Positions 1 to 8,507 of a DNA stretch of 64,000 nt are shown piece by piece; position 1 is the first letter of the stretch, and each line of letters opens with the position of its first letter. This DNA is from an uncultured Tateyamaria sp. (GTDB lineage Bacteria > Pseudomonadota > Alphaproteobacteria > Rhodobacterales > Rhodobacteraceae): the NCBI RefSeq assembly GCF_947503705.1, contig NZ_CANNES010000006.1, positions 62,001 through 126,000 of the forward strand, in the 5' to 3' direction. The translations under genes were made by a program, and so were the position numbers. The notes under the pieces were generated by a model. It made no database searches and was not told the origin of the DNA. It saw only the letters and a program-made list of their open reading frames with translations.

Positions 1-375
1 CAGGCGGAAATCGCGGCCTTCCGTCACGGAAAACCACGACAGTTGTCCCTTGAGATCGAGGCCGCGCAGCGTGTCTGCCCACATTCGGATCGCCCCATCC
101 ATGCGAAAGCGCTCCGCACTCCAGACCGCAAATGTGGGTGTGAAGGTGCGATGATCCGCGTCAGCGGCAGGCTTGGCCACGCGCGGCTCAAACCGGCTCA
201 TCCAGAGGGTATCACCCCACAGGATGTGGTTCAGCGTTTCCATGATTGACCCAAAGAACGCGCCGCGATCTGCGCGCAGCACGTCGTCGGGGGCTTCGGC
301 CAACAGCTCCATCAACTGGCGGTTCTGCCAGGCGTTATATCGGGCCATGGTGCGTACATAACCCGGATCGATCAA
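1..375 (-). CDS. DinB family protein (partial, 3' end outside window)
   Basis: N-terminal part of a DinB-like four-helix-bundle protein; the C-terminus runs off the window. The motif NHILWGDTLWMSRF, with His at about residue 50, matches the first metal-ligand helix of the family, and the opening RYNAWQNRQL is also typical. DinB proteins are putative metal-dependent, thiol-linked enzymes of mostly unknown substrate. The start chosen is TTG, because it overlaps the stop of the upstream DUF1326 gene (TTGA) and has GAAGGG about 9 bases ahead; an ATG at 348 would drop nine residues that fit the family. It is the last visible gene of a DUF2182-DUF1326-DinB set. Confidence 0.8.
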   Translation of the reverse strand, partial: MIDPGYVRTMARYNAWQNRQLMELLAEAPDDVLRADRGAFFGSIMETLNHILWGDTLWMSRFEPRVAKPAADADHRTFTPTFAVWSAERFRMDGAIRMWADTLRGLDLKGQLSWFSVTEGRDFRL

Positions 376-1088
376 GGCTTGGGGCCCTTCCAGTCGATTG
401 GGCAAATCTCGGCGGATTTGCCGCCAAAGTCCCAAATGCGCCCATAGTCGCGCACACGCGACTTCACGCCACGGGCCGCGATGATATCGGGGCCCATCCA
501 GTATTTCGAGTTGGTGATCATCACAGGGTGATCCGGGTTGCCCCCGTCAATCATCTCGATTTCGCCCTGGATCTTGCGTCCGATATAAAGCCCCCGCTTT
601 TTGCCATCGCGCACGATCTCGACCTTTTCACGCTCTGCGCCCACAATGTCGCTGACCAGCATAGTGAACAGGCCTGTCGTGCCGCCCGCCGCGCCCGAGA
701 AGATTTGCAAGATGCCGTTGTAGGCCTTTTGCGAGGCCCGCTCGTCCACATAGGCCGCAACGCGCCAACCGCCCTCGCCCATCCGCCCCGGGATGTCGAC
801 CATGAGGCCCACGTTCAGGCCCGCAAGGCTTTCGCCCTCAAAGTGCCCTTCGTCGATGGCAATGGCCATCCAGGCGTGGCAGTGCCCTTCGGTGGGCGGG
901 TGCGCGCCCAGGCTGACAACGCAGGGACAAAACACTTCGCACGAGCAATTCAGGAACAACTCGCCCTTGATCGCCCATTCCGTCGGCGACATCTGCCGTC
1001 GCCCCGATGTGCTGGGCATCCGGCTGTCGATCCGCTGGCTGATGGGCAATTTATCGGCGTCTGGGCGCTTTTTCACGGCCATAGTCAT
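372..1088 (-). CDS. DUF1326 domain-containing protein
   Basis: A 238-residue protein of the DUF1326 family, whose biochemical role is unknown. The domain starts near residue 35 (EWAIKGELFLNCSCEVFCPC) with a cluster of four cysteines (CSCEVFCPC) that could bind a metal, and continues with GHCHAWMAIAIDEGHF. No signal peptide is evident. The ATG at 1088 overlaps the stop of the DUF2182 gene by four bases (ATGA) and has GGAGGA five bases ahead; a second ATG lies at 1082. DUF1326 and DUF2182 are frequent neighbours, which points to a shared metal-related function. That last point is inference. Confidence 0.85.
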   Translation of the reverse strand: MTMAVKKRPDADKLPISQRIDSRMPSTSGRRQMSPTEWAIKGELFLNCSCEVFCPCVVSLGAHPPTEGHCHAWMAIAIDEGHFEGESLAGLNVGLMVDIPGRMGEGGWRVAAYVDERASQKAYNGILQIFSGAAGGTTGLFTMLVSDIVGAEREKVEIVRDGKKRGLYIGRKIQGEIEMIDGGNPDHPVMITNSKYWMGPDIIAARGVKSRVRDYGRIWDFGGKSAEICPIDWKGPKP

Positions 1089-1873
1089 ACTCCTCCGAAG
1101 TAGGGCCAGGCCAACACGGCCAGACCAGAGATGATCAGGATCACCCCCATGGGTTTTGTCACAACATGCCCGATCTGGGGCAATTTTTCGAGCACCATGA
1201 ACAAGGTCGCAAGCCCCATCCACGCCAGGTTCATCACGCCGCCCACAAAGCCAAGGGCCATGAAGCCCCAGCAGCACCCGACACAAAAAGCCCCAAGGCC
1301 CAGCCCCATGCGAAGCCCGCCCTGAAAACCGGTTCGCCAGTTGCCCAAGAAATAAGTCATCGGGCTGTGGCAGACGCCGTGGCACATCTCTTTGGTGCGG
1401 GTGAATTGGAAAGCGCCGACAACCAACAGCAAAATGCCTGCAAACAGGGACGTCTTTGGGATGCCCAGCATGTCGATCACGCCACCATAAAGCAGGGCCA
1501 ATTGGACACCTGCAATGAGAGCGGCAAAGGCGACCCAGACTACGAAATATCCCAGAATCACGCCAAGCCAGCCTGCGCGCGTACCATCGGCGCTGACCAT
1601 GAGATCCTCATAGCTCCGCAACGTGGGCACCATCGTGGGCAACATCATCGCCGCCATCATGATCGCCCACATCGAAAAGAGCGGCCCGAAATTGGCCATG
1701 GGCATATACATCGGCATACGCGGGTCCATTGCGGCCATGCGTGCCCCCATCTCGCCCGGGCGGCCCAGCAGGTCGAGGTCCATGTCCATGCTCATCGCAT
1801 ACATGACCCACCACGCCACCAGGATCAGGCCGAAAAAGGCCAGCCAAAGCGTGCTGCGGATGACGTGCGGCAT
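1085..1873 (-). CDS. DUF2182 domain-containing membrane protein
   Basis: A 262-residue predicted metal-binding integral membrane protein. It has about seven hydrophobic segments, a Met-rich loop after the first (MSMDMDLDL ... MDPRMPMYMPM), the run MWAIMMAAMMLPTM, and a Cys/His motif KEMCHGVCHSPM. Met, Cys and His enrichment suggests copper or another soft metal, but no substrate is proven. The ATG at 1873 has GGGAGG just upstream; an in-frame TTG at 1891 is less likely. It leads a coupled set with the DUF1326 and DinB genes and is divergent from a GntR regulator, with a perfect palindrome between them. Confidence 0.85.
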   Translation of the reverse strand: MPHVIRSTLWLAFFGLILVAWWVMYAMSMDMDLDLLGRPGEMGARMAAMDPRMPMYMPMANFGPLFSMWAIMMAAMMLPTMVPTLRSYEDLMVSADGTRAGWLGVILGYFVVWVAFAALIAGVQLALLYGGVIDMLGIPKTSLFAGILLLVVGAFQFTRTKEMCHGVCHSPMTYFLGNWRTGFQGGLRMGLGLGAFCVGCCWGFMALGFVGGVMNLAWMGLATLFMVLEKLPQIGHVVTKPMGVILIISGLAVLAWPYFGGV

Positions 1874-1905
1874 GAGACCTCCCCGACTCAAGTGTTGCCA
1901 GATTA

Positions 1906-1918
1906 AATGTCAGACATT
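1906..1918. promoter_or_regulatory. Putative GntR/FadR operator
   Basis: The perfect palindrome AATGTCAGACATT lies between the divergent DUF2182 and GntR genes. It fits the TGT-N3-ACA core used by many FadR-subfamily GntR regulators. A second, imperfect core, TGTATGACA, sits at 1923-1931, 15 bases further on and ending beside the regulator's start codon. The pair suggests autoregulation with control of the divergent operon. Confidence 0.55.
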
Positions 1919-1932
1919 AATATGTATGACAA

Positions 1933-2715
1933 ATGAAAATTGATCCTGACAGCACTGCAGATTTTTCGGCACAGATCGCCAAGGCGATCCGGGATGCTAT
2001 TGTCAGCGGTGATTTACTCGTAGATCAACGCCTTCCCTCCGAGGCTGAGCTTGCTGATCAATTCGACGTGTCACGGCCCACCGTGCGCGAGGCGCTCAAG
2101 CGTTTGGCGGCACAATCACTGATTCGGACCCAGCGCGGGGCCACCGGCGGGGCCTTTGTGAACCGCCTGCGCTTTGAGGAAGCCTACGACCAGCAAGTGA
2201 CCACCTCGACGCTGCTGCTCAGCATGAATTCGGTGAGTTTCGATGTGGCCTGCGAGGCCCGCTATGCGCTGGAACGCGCTTGTGCCCCGCTCGCCGCACA
2301 GCGCCGCACGCCAGACCAACTGGCCACCATGCGCGCCGAAATTCACCGCCAGTCACAGCCCGGCCTGACGGACGAGGCGTTTTGCGCCTCTGACGTGACA
2401 CTGCACCGCGCGCTGGTCGATGGTGCCGGAAACAAAGTTCTGAGCTATCAACTGGCCGGCGCTGTCGAGGCGATGCAGCCCTTGATGAACATGATCACCT
2501 TCACCGCGCGGTCGCGTGAGGTCATCGTAGCGCTACACACCGATCTCGCCGACGCGCTTGAGGCCGGGGATGCAGCGCGCACCGACGAAACGCTGCTCAA
2601 GCTGGAAAGCTACACCCGAGAACTGGCCCACAGTGTCGTCACGGCCCGGGCCGCAAAAGCGAAACACCAACAAGAAGCCAAAAAGGCCAAACCGAAGGAG
2701 CGCAAGACGGTCTGA
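1933..2715 (+). CDS. FadR-type GntR family transcriptional regulator
   Basis: A 260-residue regulator. The N-terminal winged helix-turn-helix covers about residues 10-75, with LPSEAELADQFDVSRPTVRE the diagnostic GntR stretch. The C-terminal all-helical FCD ligand domain covers about 85-235, with likely metal/ligand residues in SDVTLHRAL and ALHTDLADALEAGD. The C-terminus ends in a Lys-rich tail. No ribosome-binding site is visible before the ATG, and the TGTATGACA core reaches to within one base of it, so the message may be leaderless. It lies divergent from the DUF2182 operon and upstream of the methanethiol oxidase gene; either or both could be targets. The effector is unknown. Confidence 0.9.
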   Translation: MKIDPDSTADFSAQIAKAIRDAIVSGDLLVDQRLPSEAELADQFDVSRPTVREALKRLAAQSLIRTQRGATGGAFVNRLRFEEAYDQQVTTSTLLLSMNSVSFDVACEARYALERACAPLAAQRRTPDQLATMRAEIHRQSQPGLTDEAFCASDVTLHRALVDGAGNKVLSYQLAGAVEAMQPLMNMITFTARSREVIVALHTDLADALEAGDAARTDETLLKLESYTRELAHSVVTARAAKAKHQQEAKKAKPKERKTV

Positions 2716-2781
2716 TCCCTCAGCCACATAAAATAACGGAGGGGCCAGCCACGATTTCAACGATACGTCAGGGAGGACGTT

Positions 2782-4182
2782 ATGAATTTGAGACCAGACC
2801 CCACATTCCACCCTTCGCCCAAGATGGCGATGGAAGCCCCGGTCGAAAAGCTGGCCTTTACGCTGATGCTCAGCCCCGATGGGACTAAGCCCGATGGCTT
2901 GGCCGTCGTGGACGTAGACCCCGATAGCGACACCTACAGCCAGATCGTGCATGAATTGTACGTGCCGAACCTGGGCGATGAATTTCACCACTTTGGCTGG
3001 AACGCTTGTTCATCGTCGCTGTCGCCGCTGACAGGTCACGCCTTTCTGGAACGCCGCTATCTGATCATCCCCGGCATCCGGTCATCCCGCATCTACATCA
3101 TTGACGTCAAAGACCCGATGGATTGCAAAATCCACAAGATCATCGAAGCTGACGAGTTGATGGCCAAGACCGGCTATTCCCGCCCCCACACCATCCATTG
3201 CGGCCCCGAGGGCATCTATGTCTCGACCCTGGGCGGCGGTGGCGAGGATGGCACTGACGGCCCCCCCGGCATCTTCATCATGGATTGCCAGACGTTCGAA
3301 ATCCAAGGCCGCTACGAAATGGATCGCGGCATTCAGGACAAGCACTACGATTTCTGGTGGAACCTGCCGCGCGATTACATGGTCAGTTCCGAATGGGGCC
3401 TGCCACCGCAGTTCGAAAACGGCGTCGTCGCCGAGGACCTGCTCAGCAACAAATACGGTCACACGATCCACTTCTGGGATCTGCGCGCGCGCAAGGTGGC
3501 AAAGTCCATCGATCTGGGCGAAAACCACCAGATGGCGCTGGAAATCCGCCCTGCCCACGACCCGATCAAGGAATACGGGTTCTGTGGCGTGGTGGTCGAC
3601 ACCACCAACCTGCAAGGCGCGATTTTCACTTGGTGGAAGGATGACAATGGCGAGTGGCAGGCCAAGAAGACGATCACTATTGATCCCGTTCCTGCCGATC
3701 CCGACGACCTGCCCGACCTGTTGAAAGGGTTTGGTGCAGTGCCTCCACTAGTCACGGATATCGACCTGAGCATGGACGACAAATACCTGTATGTCGCGTG
3801 TTGGGGACTGGGCGAAATGCACCAATACGACGTGTCCGACCCGATGAACCCGGTTCTGGCCGGCAAGGTCGAGATCGGCGGCATCGTGGCCAAGCACAAG
3901 CACCCCAATGGCGAAGACTTTGGCTATGGCCCGCAGATGGTCGAGATAAGCCGCGATGGCAAACGGGTCTATTGGACCAATTCGCTGTATTCCACGTGGG
4001 ATGATCAGTTCTATCCCGGTGAGCGCGGGGCGGCGATGGTCATGGCCAATGTTGGCGAAAACGGGGGCATCACCTTGGACGAAAAGTTCTGGACCAAGTT
4101 CCCCGAGGGTTATCGCAGCCACCAGATCCGGCTGGAAGGTGGCGACTGTTCCACCGACAGCTTCTGCTATCCGTCGGTGTAA
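2782..4182 (+). CDS. mtoX: Selenium-binding protein 56 family / methanethiol oxidase
   Basis: A 466-residue member of the SBP56 family, full length for the group, with the blocks NACSSSLSPLTGHAFLERRY, PHTIHCGPEGIYVSTLG and YGHTIHFWDL. Characterised bacterial members (MtoX) are copper-dependent oxidases that turn methanethiol into formaldehyde, H2S and H2O2. In Roseobacters, methanethiol comes from DMSP demethylation, so the assignment suits the organism. Unlike the periplasmic Hyphomicrobium enzyme, this protein shows no export signal at its N-terminus. GGGAGG precedes the ATG. The stop directly abuts the start of a membrane protein gene. The symbol is by family; selenium binding with another activity remains possible. 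Confidence 0.8.
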   Translation: MNLRPDPTFHPSPKMAMEAPVEKLAFTLMLSPDGTKPDGLAVVDVDPDSDTYSQIVHELYVPNLGDEFHHFGWNACSSSLSPLTGHAFLERRYLIIPGIRSSRIYIIDVKDPMDCKIHKIIEADELMAKTGYSRPHTIHCGPEGIYVSTLGGGGEDGTDGPPGIFIMDCQTFEIQGRYEMDRGIQDKHYDFWWNLPRDYMVSSEWGLPPQFENGVVAEDLLSNKYGHTIHFWDLRARKVAKSIDLGENHQMALEIRPAHDPIKEYGFCGVVVDTTNLQGAIFTWWKDDNGEWQAKKTITIDPVPADPDDLPDLLKGFGAVPPLVTDIDLSMDDKYLYVACWGLGEMHQYDVSDPMNPVLAGKVEIGGIVAKHKHPNGEDFGYGPQMVEISRDGKRVYWTNSLYSTWDDQFYPGERGAAMVMANVGENGGITLDEKFWTKFPEGYRSHQIRLEGGDCSTDSFCYPSV

Positions 4183-4836
4183 ATGGACCTGACAACAGCG
4201 GCGGGCCTCTGGCTCGCCGTTATCCTCTCCGGGCTTTATCATGGGCTCAATCCCGGCATGGGCTGGCCGCTTGCGGTCTCCTCGGCGCTGTTTGAGCGGC
4301 GAGCGTCAGCCCTATGGCCCGCGCTTGGCGCGCTGAGCCTTGGCCATTTCGCGGCAATGCTGGGCATCTTACTGCCGTTTTCCATGATGACGTTGCTCAT
4401 TGATTATGAACGTGAAATTCGCATCGGCGCCGGCCTGATCGTCATCGCAATGGGCCTCTACCTGGCCATCACCCGGCGACACCCGCGCTTTCTCGCCCGC
4501 ATCCCGCCGCACCGACTGGCACTCTGGTCTTTCCTTGTGGCGCTTGCCCACGGGGCTGCGTTGATGTTGGTGCCTATCTATCTGGGTCTGTGCGCGATCG
4601 AAGAATTGGACCAAGGGCACAAGGCCGCCTCCGCCCTCATGACCACTACCACTCTCGCGCTGGGGGTCGCGATCCTGCACACCATCGCGATGATGGGATC
4701 GGGCGGGGCGATGGCCTATGCGGTGCACCGATGGTTGGGACTGCAATTTCTGAGCCGCAGTTGGTTCGACCTGGAGCTTCTTTGGGCGCTCAGCCTGATT
4801 GTCGTGGGCGGCATCGGGCTTTTGACAGCGCTCTGA
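4183..4836 (+). CDS. Polytopic membrane protein, metal-transporter-like
   Basis: A 217-residue protein with about six hydrophobic segments. I do not recognise the family with certainty. Two His motifs in membrane segments, LYHGLNPGMGWPLA and ALAHGAALM, together with LGHFAAM, recall the His-rich helices of NiCoT/HupE-type nickel-cobalt transporters, which makes metal transport a reasonable guess. Its ATG directly follows the stop of the SBP56/MtoX gene with no spacer, so the two are surely co-transcribed and probably translationally coupled. A role in supplying metal to, or moving a substrate or product of, that enzyme is inference. Confidence 0.6.
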   Translation: MDLTTAAGLWLAVILSGLYHGLNPGMGWPLAVSSALFERRASALWPALGALSLGHFAAMLGILLPFSMMTLLIDYEREIRIGAGLIVIAMGLYLAITRRHPRFLARIPPHRLALWSFLVALAHGAALMLVPIYLGLCAIEELDQGHKAASALMTTTTLALGVAILHTIAMMGSGGAMAYAVHRWLGLQFLSRSWFDLELLWALSLIVVGGIGLLTAL

Positions 4837-4902
4837 CGCCGCTTGCGCCCTGCGCACCCTTTGCTATGCAAGGCACTTATCCTCTGCATAAAGGCGCACA
4901 TC

Positions 4903-5610
4903 ATGGAACTTTCAGGCAAGACCGTTGTGGTCACCGGCGGCAGCGACGGGATCGGCAAGCATATCTGCCTGAAACTGGCCGCCGAGGGATGCCGCCTTGC
5001 CATTATCGGTCGTGACACGTCCCGGTTGGCGGAAGTCGCCGGAGCCTGTGCCAGTGCTGGTGCGCCTCAGGTCCATACCTACGCCTGCGATATCCGCGAC
5101 GGCGGCGCGCTGCAGAACACGGCACAGACGATCCTGAGCGATTTTGACGGCATCGACATTCTGATTAACAATGCAGGCATCTGGCACAAGACCGGCCGCC
5201 TCGACACCATCGACGGCGAAACGCTTCTGGCAACGGTCCAGACCAACCTGACCGCATTGATGCAACTGACCCAGCATTTGATCACCCACTTGCGCACGCG
5301 GGGCGAGGCCATCATCCTGAACGTTGCCTCAAAATCCGGTGTTGTGGCCCAGGCGGGTCAGGCGGTCTATACCGCCACCAAATACGGCGTGCGCGGCTTT
5401 ACCGAAGTGCTCAAGGTCGATGAGGCCGACAGCGGTATCCGCGTGGCGGGGCTCTATCAAAGCGGCACAAATACCGAAATGTTTGCCAAGGCCAACGAGG
5501 ACGTGCCCAACCACATCTTTACCGAACCCGAAGACCTGGCCGATGTGGTTGTGTTCATGCTGTCCCGACCGCCGAAAATCTGGCTGCACGACGTGCGCGT
5601 CGAATTGTAA
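4903..5610 (+). CDS. SDR family oxidoreductase
   Basis: A 235-residue classical short-chain dehydrogenase/reductase. The nucleotide-binding glycine motif TGGSDGIG is at about residues 10-17, NNAG at about 88-91, a catalytic Ser in NVASKSG, and the YTATK active-site Tyr-Lys pair at about 158-162. The substrate cannot be told from sequence. The ATG at 4903 has AAGG eight bases upstream; an in-frame TTG at 4843 would add 20 residues not typical of the family. It follows the membrane protein gene by 66 bases and may be expressed separately. Confidence 0.9.
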   Translation: MELSGKTVVVTGGSDGIGKHICLKLAAEGCRLAIIGRDTSRLAEVAGACASAGAPQVHTYACDIRDGGALQNTAQTILSDFDGIDILINNAGIWHKTGRLDTIDGETLLATVQTNLTALMQLTQHLITHLRTRGEAIILNVASKSGVVAQAGQAVYTATKYGVRGFTEVLKVDEADSGIRVAGLYQSGTNTEMFAKANEDVPNHIFTEPEDLADVVVFMLSRPPKIWLHDVRVEL

Positions 5611-5623
5611 TTGCGGTGCTGGC

Positions 5624-6832
5624 CTAGACCAGTATGTCCATCAGCGGATCAACCGGAATTGGCCCGCTTAAATCGTTGGGATCATAGGGACTGTCAAAGA
5701 CGGTATCAAAGCCCATGTCCTCAAGCGAGGCGATCGTCATCAAAGAAACGAACCCGCCCTGATCGACAAATCCGGTCATAATCTCTGCACCAAACAGATC
5801 TTCATCCCAATGGCCGCCCGCCGTGCCGGACCCACCGTCTGTCTCCACTGGAATACCCAGCAAAGAACCCGCATCTGCACCGGCAATTGTCGCAAATTCC
5901 GTTTGGTAAATGTCTGTTGCATTGGCACCGGTAAAGCGGATGTCACCCCCCGCGACCGAACCGCTTGTCAGCCCCATCAACGACCATAGGGTGCCAAAGC
6001 CTAGCGCATGCAACATCTCGTGCAACACGATGGTTTCCCAATTCCCGATATCAAGCTGGTTTTGTGCGTCTTCACTGTCAAAGGTCATCGCCCCTGTAGA
6101 AGGCAGGAAGGTCCCATCGTCGCGCAGCACCCGCGGCCCCGCGCTGCCCAGCGTGCCGCCCACCCCGTCGATGGCTTGCAAGGTTGCGGTGATGCTGATG
6201 TCATCAACAGCGACCCCGTTCACAATGGCATCGGGCAGATCGGCCAGAATGATTGAACTGAGGTAATCCGCAGCTTCGGTAAAGGCGTCTTGCAGGGCCG
6301 TCGACCAGGTCCCGACGAATTCAATCGTGACGTTGAACGAGGAACTGGCCGGGCCGCCGCTTGTATAGCTGGTGACCGGCCCATCGGGCAGCGGGCCGGG
6401 CGTGGCGTCATCCGCTCTGCCATATTCTGCGTTTGTGTCCCCCGGCGCCGGGCTGGGTTGCGAGATTTGCGGTGTGCCGGGCGTGGCATCGCCGGGTCTG
6501 CCTGCCTCGGTCGGCGCGTCGGGCGAAACGGGTGGATCAAGGGGCGGTGGCGCGGGATCGGGATCACTGTCTTCAACCGGTATCGGGTCTGGTGTGACCG
6601 GCAGATCCGTCCGCCCATCGTTGGAGGCGCGCGTGATCGCGCCGCCATCATCACGCCCACCGTTGGATCGCACAAAGTCAAAATGATCCGCCTGCGCGTC
6701 TTGGTTCGCGCGAGCCCATTCGCTGCGGCTCATCGGCTCGGTTTCAGAAAGGCCTGCCGCATCACTGTCGGATAATCTGGCGGAATATGCCTCGTCTCTT
6801 GCTGCATCTTGGCGGGAATATCTCAAAGCCAT
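5624..6832 (-). CDS. Leishmanolysin-like zinc metalloprotease
   Basis: A 402-residue protein. The C-terminal half carries HEMLHALGFGTLW (residues about 270-282), the HExxHxxGFG zinc signature of leishmanolysin (M8)-like peptidases, followed by a downstream His in GGHWDEDLFGAEIMTGF, whose IMTG looks like the metzincin Met-turn. The N-terminal third is hydrophilic and Pro/Asp-rich, with two related segments around DATPGTPQ and DATPGPLP. No Sec signal, transmembrane segment or RTX repeats are visible, so how or whether it is exported is unclear. It converges on the SDR gene, with 13 bases between the stops. Confidence 0.75.
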   Translation of the reverse strand: MALRYSRQDAARDEAYSARLSDSDAAGLSETEPMSRSEWARANQDAQADHFDFVRSNGGRDDGGAITRASNDGRTDLPVTPDPIPVEDSDPDPAPPPLDPPVSPDAPTEAGRPGDATPGTPQISQPSPAPGDTNAEYGRADDATPGPLPDGPVTSYTSGGPASSSFNVTIEFVGTWSTALQDAFTEAADYLSSIILADLPDAIVNGVAVDDISITATLQAIDGVGGTLGSAGPRVLRDDGTFLPSTGAMTFDSEDAQNQLDIGNWETIVLHEMLHALGFGTLWSLMGLTSGSVAGGDIRFTGANATDIYQTEFATIAGADAGSLLGIPVETDGGSGTAGGHWDEDLFGAEIMTGFVDQGGFVSLMTIASLEDMGFDTVFDSPYDPNDLSGPIPVDPLMDILV

Positions 6833-7081
6833 CTACCTGTCCTGTGAATCAACTAAAAAGCGAATGGTGTCAGTTTTGCATGACAAGTCCCGCGTGCATT
6901 CGCAAAAAGGGCGGTGGCGTAACCACTCGGCGGATAGATGCCGATGGCGGGTTCGCGTTTCGCCGTCCGTGCCACGACCGTTGAAAAGCAAAAGCTTTGG
7001 CACGCTTTCCGTCTGGTAACCGCACCCTTCATTCTCGCCACCCGCCGTTGAAGCCGCGCCACCATGTACTAACTGTCTGGC

Positions 7082-7432
7082 ATGATAGACATTCTCAACA
7101 TCATTGCCGCAGTCCTCACTATCGGTTTTGGGCTCTTTGGCTTTGTCGCGCCGCGCTACACCGCTGCGGCGCTTGATCTGGAACCGACTACCAGCACAAT
7201 GGGCCTCAGCGAAATGCGCGCCTCCGTGGGCGGGCTTTTTGTAGTTGCCGGGCTTGCAGCGCTCTGGCTGGATGATCCGCTGGCCTTTGTGATGATCGGC
7301 TTTGCCTTTATGGGGGCAGCGCTGGGCCGCGTTCTGTCACTGATCTTTGATGCGCCGCCGGCGAGAAAGGTGATCATCTTTGGGGGGATTGAAGCCGCGC
7401 TATCAGCATGGTTTCTGGTCGCAAACCTTTAA
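7082..7432 (+). CDS. Small DUF4345-like membrane protein
   Basis: A 116-residue hydrophobic protein with four predicted membrane segments. The pattern around GLSEMRASVGGLFVVAGL resembles the DUF4345 group of small membrane proteins of unknown function. No ribosome-binding site of note precedes the ATG. It stands alone between a protease gene on the other strand and ssrA. Confidence 0.65.
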   Translation: MIDILNIIAAVLTIGFGLFGFVAPRYTAAALDLEPTTSTMGLSEMRASVGGLFVVAGLAALWLDDPLAFVMIGFAFMGAALGRVLSLIFDAPPARKVIIFGGIEAALSAWFLVANL

Positions 7433-7514
7433 AATCAGAGCAGTACGCCGCATTGTTGACGTTCCCGCTTGCAATCGTCGGTCCAAAAAATGCGCAATCG
7501 GAAGCTCCGACAGA

Positions 7515-7543
7515 TTGCATCAGGCAGTGCGCTCTCCTATATA
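7515..7543 (+). promoter_or_regulatory. ssrA promoter
   Basis: A -35 box TTGCAT (7515-7520) and a -10 box TATATA (7538-7543) are separated by exactly 17 bases, a strong sigma-70-type promoter placed just before the tmRNA gene. Transcription should begin near 7550. Confidence 0.7.
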
Positions 7544-7549
7544 TGGAGT

Positions 7550-7862
7550 GTCCTTCGGGACTATGGACATAAACGCGCTCGTCATAAGCGGATCGGACCC
7601 GGGGGCGGTACCCGGCGACTCCACCAACATCCCTTCATTTGGGGGACCACGGGGTCGAAACAGGATCGACGGACGTCTAAAGGGGTTAGCTTTGTCTCGG
7701 CTGTCTGCCACCGTTACCGGCGAAAACTGTACAATTGCAAATGACAATCGTGCTCCGATGGCAGTAGCAGCGTAAGCTGTTCCTAATATCGAAAATTAAG
7801 TCCTAACGCCTAGCCGCGTTAGGCGGGGTTCGCAGGCACCTGGCAACAGAAGCCTGCACTTT
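7550..7862 (+). ncRNA. ssrA: tmRNA, circularly permuted two-piece form
   Basis: The acceptor piece comes first. It has a T-arm-like stem CCGGG/CCCGG (7599-7603 with 7611-7615) and ends in CGACTCC plus ACCA at 7626. After a 24-base spacer the coding piece begins at 7651 with GGGGTCG, which pairs with CGACTCC, and continues with CAGGATCGACGG, matching the start of ordinary tmRNA. The tag is read from GCA at 7737 to TAA at 7773-7775 and gives ANDNRAPMAVAA. Hairpins at 7802-7823 and 7832-7858 follow; the outer ends are approximate. The RNA rescues stalled ribosomes and tags their products for ClpXP, with sspB nearby. This order is the known alphaproteobacterial arrangement. Confidence 0.93.
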
Positions 7863-7941
7863 ATTCCCAAACTTCAAACCTTGTTAATGTCGTGGTGTTA
7901 GGCGTTGATCAACCTCTGGATGATCAGTGCAAAGGCGGTCC

Positions 7942-8370
7942 ATGCCCTACAAACTCAAAACGCTTCAAGGCTATTATGACGAGGTTTGGACCAAGGGAAA
8001 CCTTGAGGCCATTCCAGATTATTTTGCACCGGACGCCCGCACGCGCGGGATCATGGGCGACATGCCGTTCGACGCGGACGACTTGGCGGACCTGATCTTT
8101 ATGATCCGCGAACAACTCGGCCCGATCACCATCACCTTGCCCATCACGGTTGATCAGGACGAATGGCTTTCTGCGCTGGTCGAGGTCAAAAGCCATGCAG
8201 TGGCCAGCGGTGACCCTGTGCATGTCTTCGGCCAGATGATTGCGCGATTTGACGGGCAAAAGATGTCCGAGGTCTACAGCGGCGTCGATTCGTTGTTGTT
8301 GTTTGAACAGCTGGGCTGCCTGCCTGAAAACGCGATGGCCGTCATGCTCAGCGGCACGCGCCTGCGCTAG
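7942..8370 (+). CDS. SnoaL-like (NTF2-fold) protein
   Basis: A 142-residue protein resembling the SnoaL-like/ester cyclase branch of the NTF2 fold: an N-terminal helix YYDEVWTKGNLEAIPDYFAPDA, then DADDLADLIFMIREQL and beta strands with a conserved-looking acidic pattern. The ATG at 7942 follows AAAGGCGG at good spacing; an earlier GTG at 7927 has no such site. Substrate and pathway are unknown. Confidence 0.7.
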   Translation: MPYKLKTLQGYYDEVWTKGNLEAIPDYFAPDARTRGIMGDMPFDADDLADLIFMIREQLGPITITLPITVDQDEWLSALVEVKSHAVASGDPVHVFGQMIARFDGQKMSEVYSGVDSLLLFEQLGCLPENAMAVMLSGTRLR

Positions 8371-8507
8371 GGGCTTGACCTTAACCATGGCCCCCGATAC
8401 GAAATTATCAGGGGCGCACGCGACTGCCCCATCAGGCTCATGGTTCCGGTTTGCCAAACAACCGCCCTGCCCAAGTGTCGCATCTTTTGTTGTGCTCAAA
8501 GGATGCC

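Noticed and set aside
246-1103. A 285-residue plus-strand frame
   Set aside because: It is a shadow of the DUF1326 and DinB genes on the other strand.
6853-7065. A 70-residue minus-strand frame between the protease and the DUF4345-like gene
   Set aside because: No ribosome-binding site, no family resemblance and low-plausibility composition.
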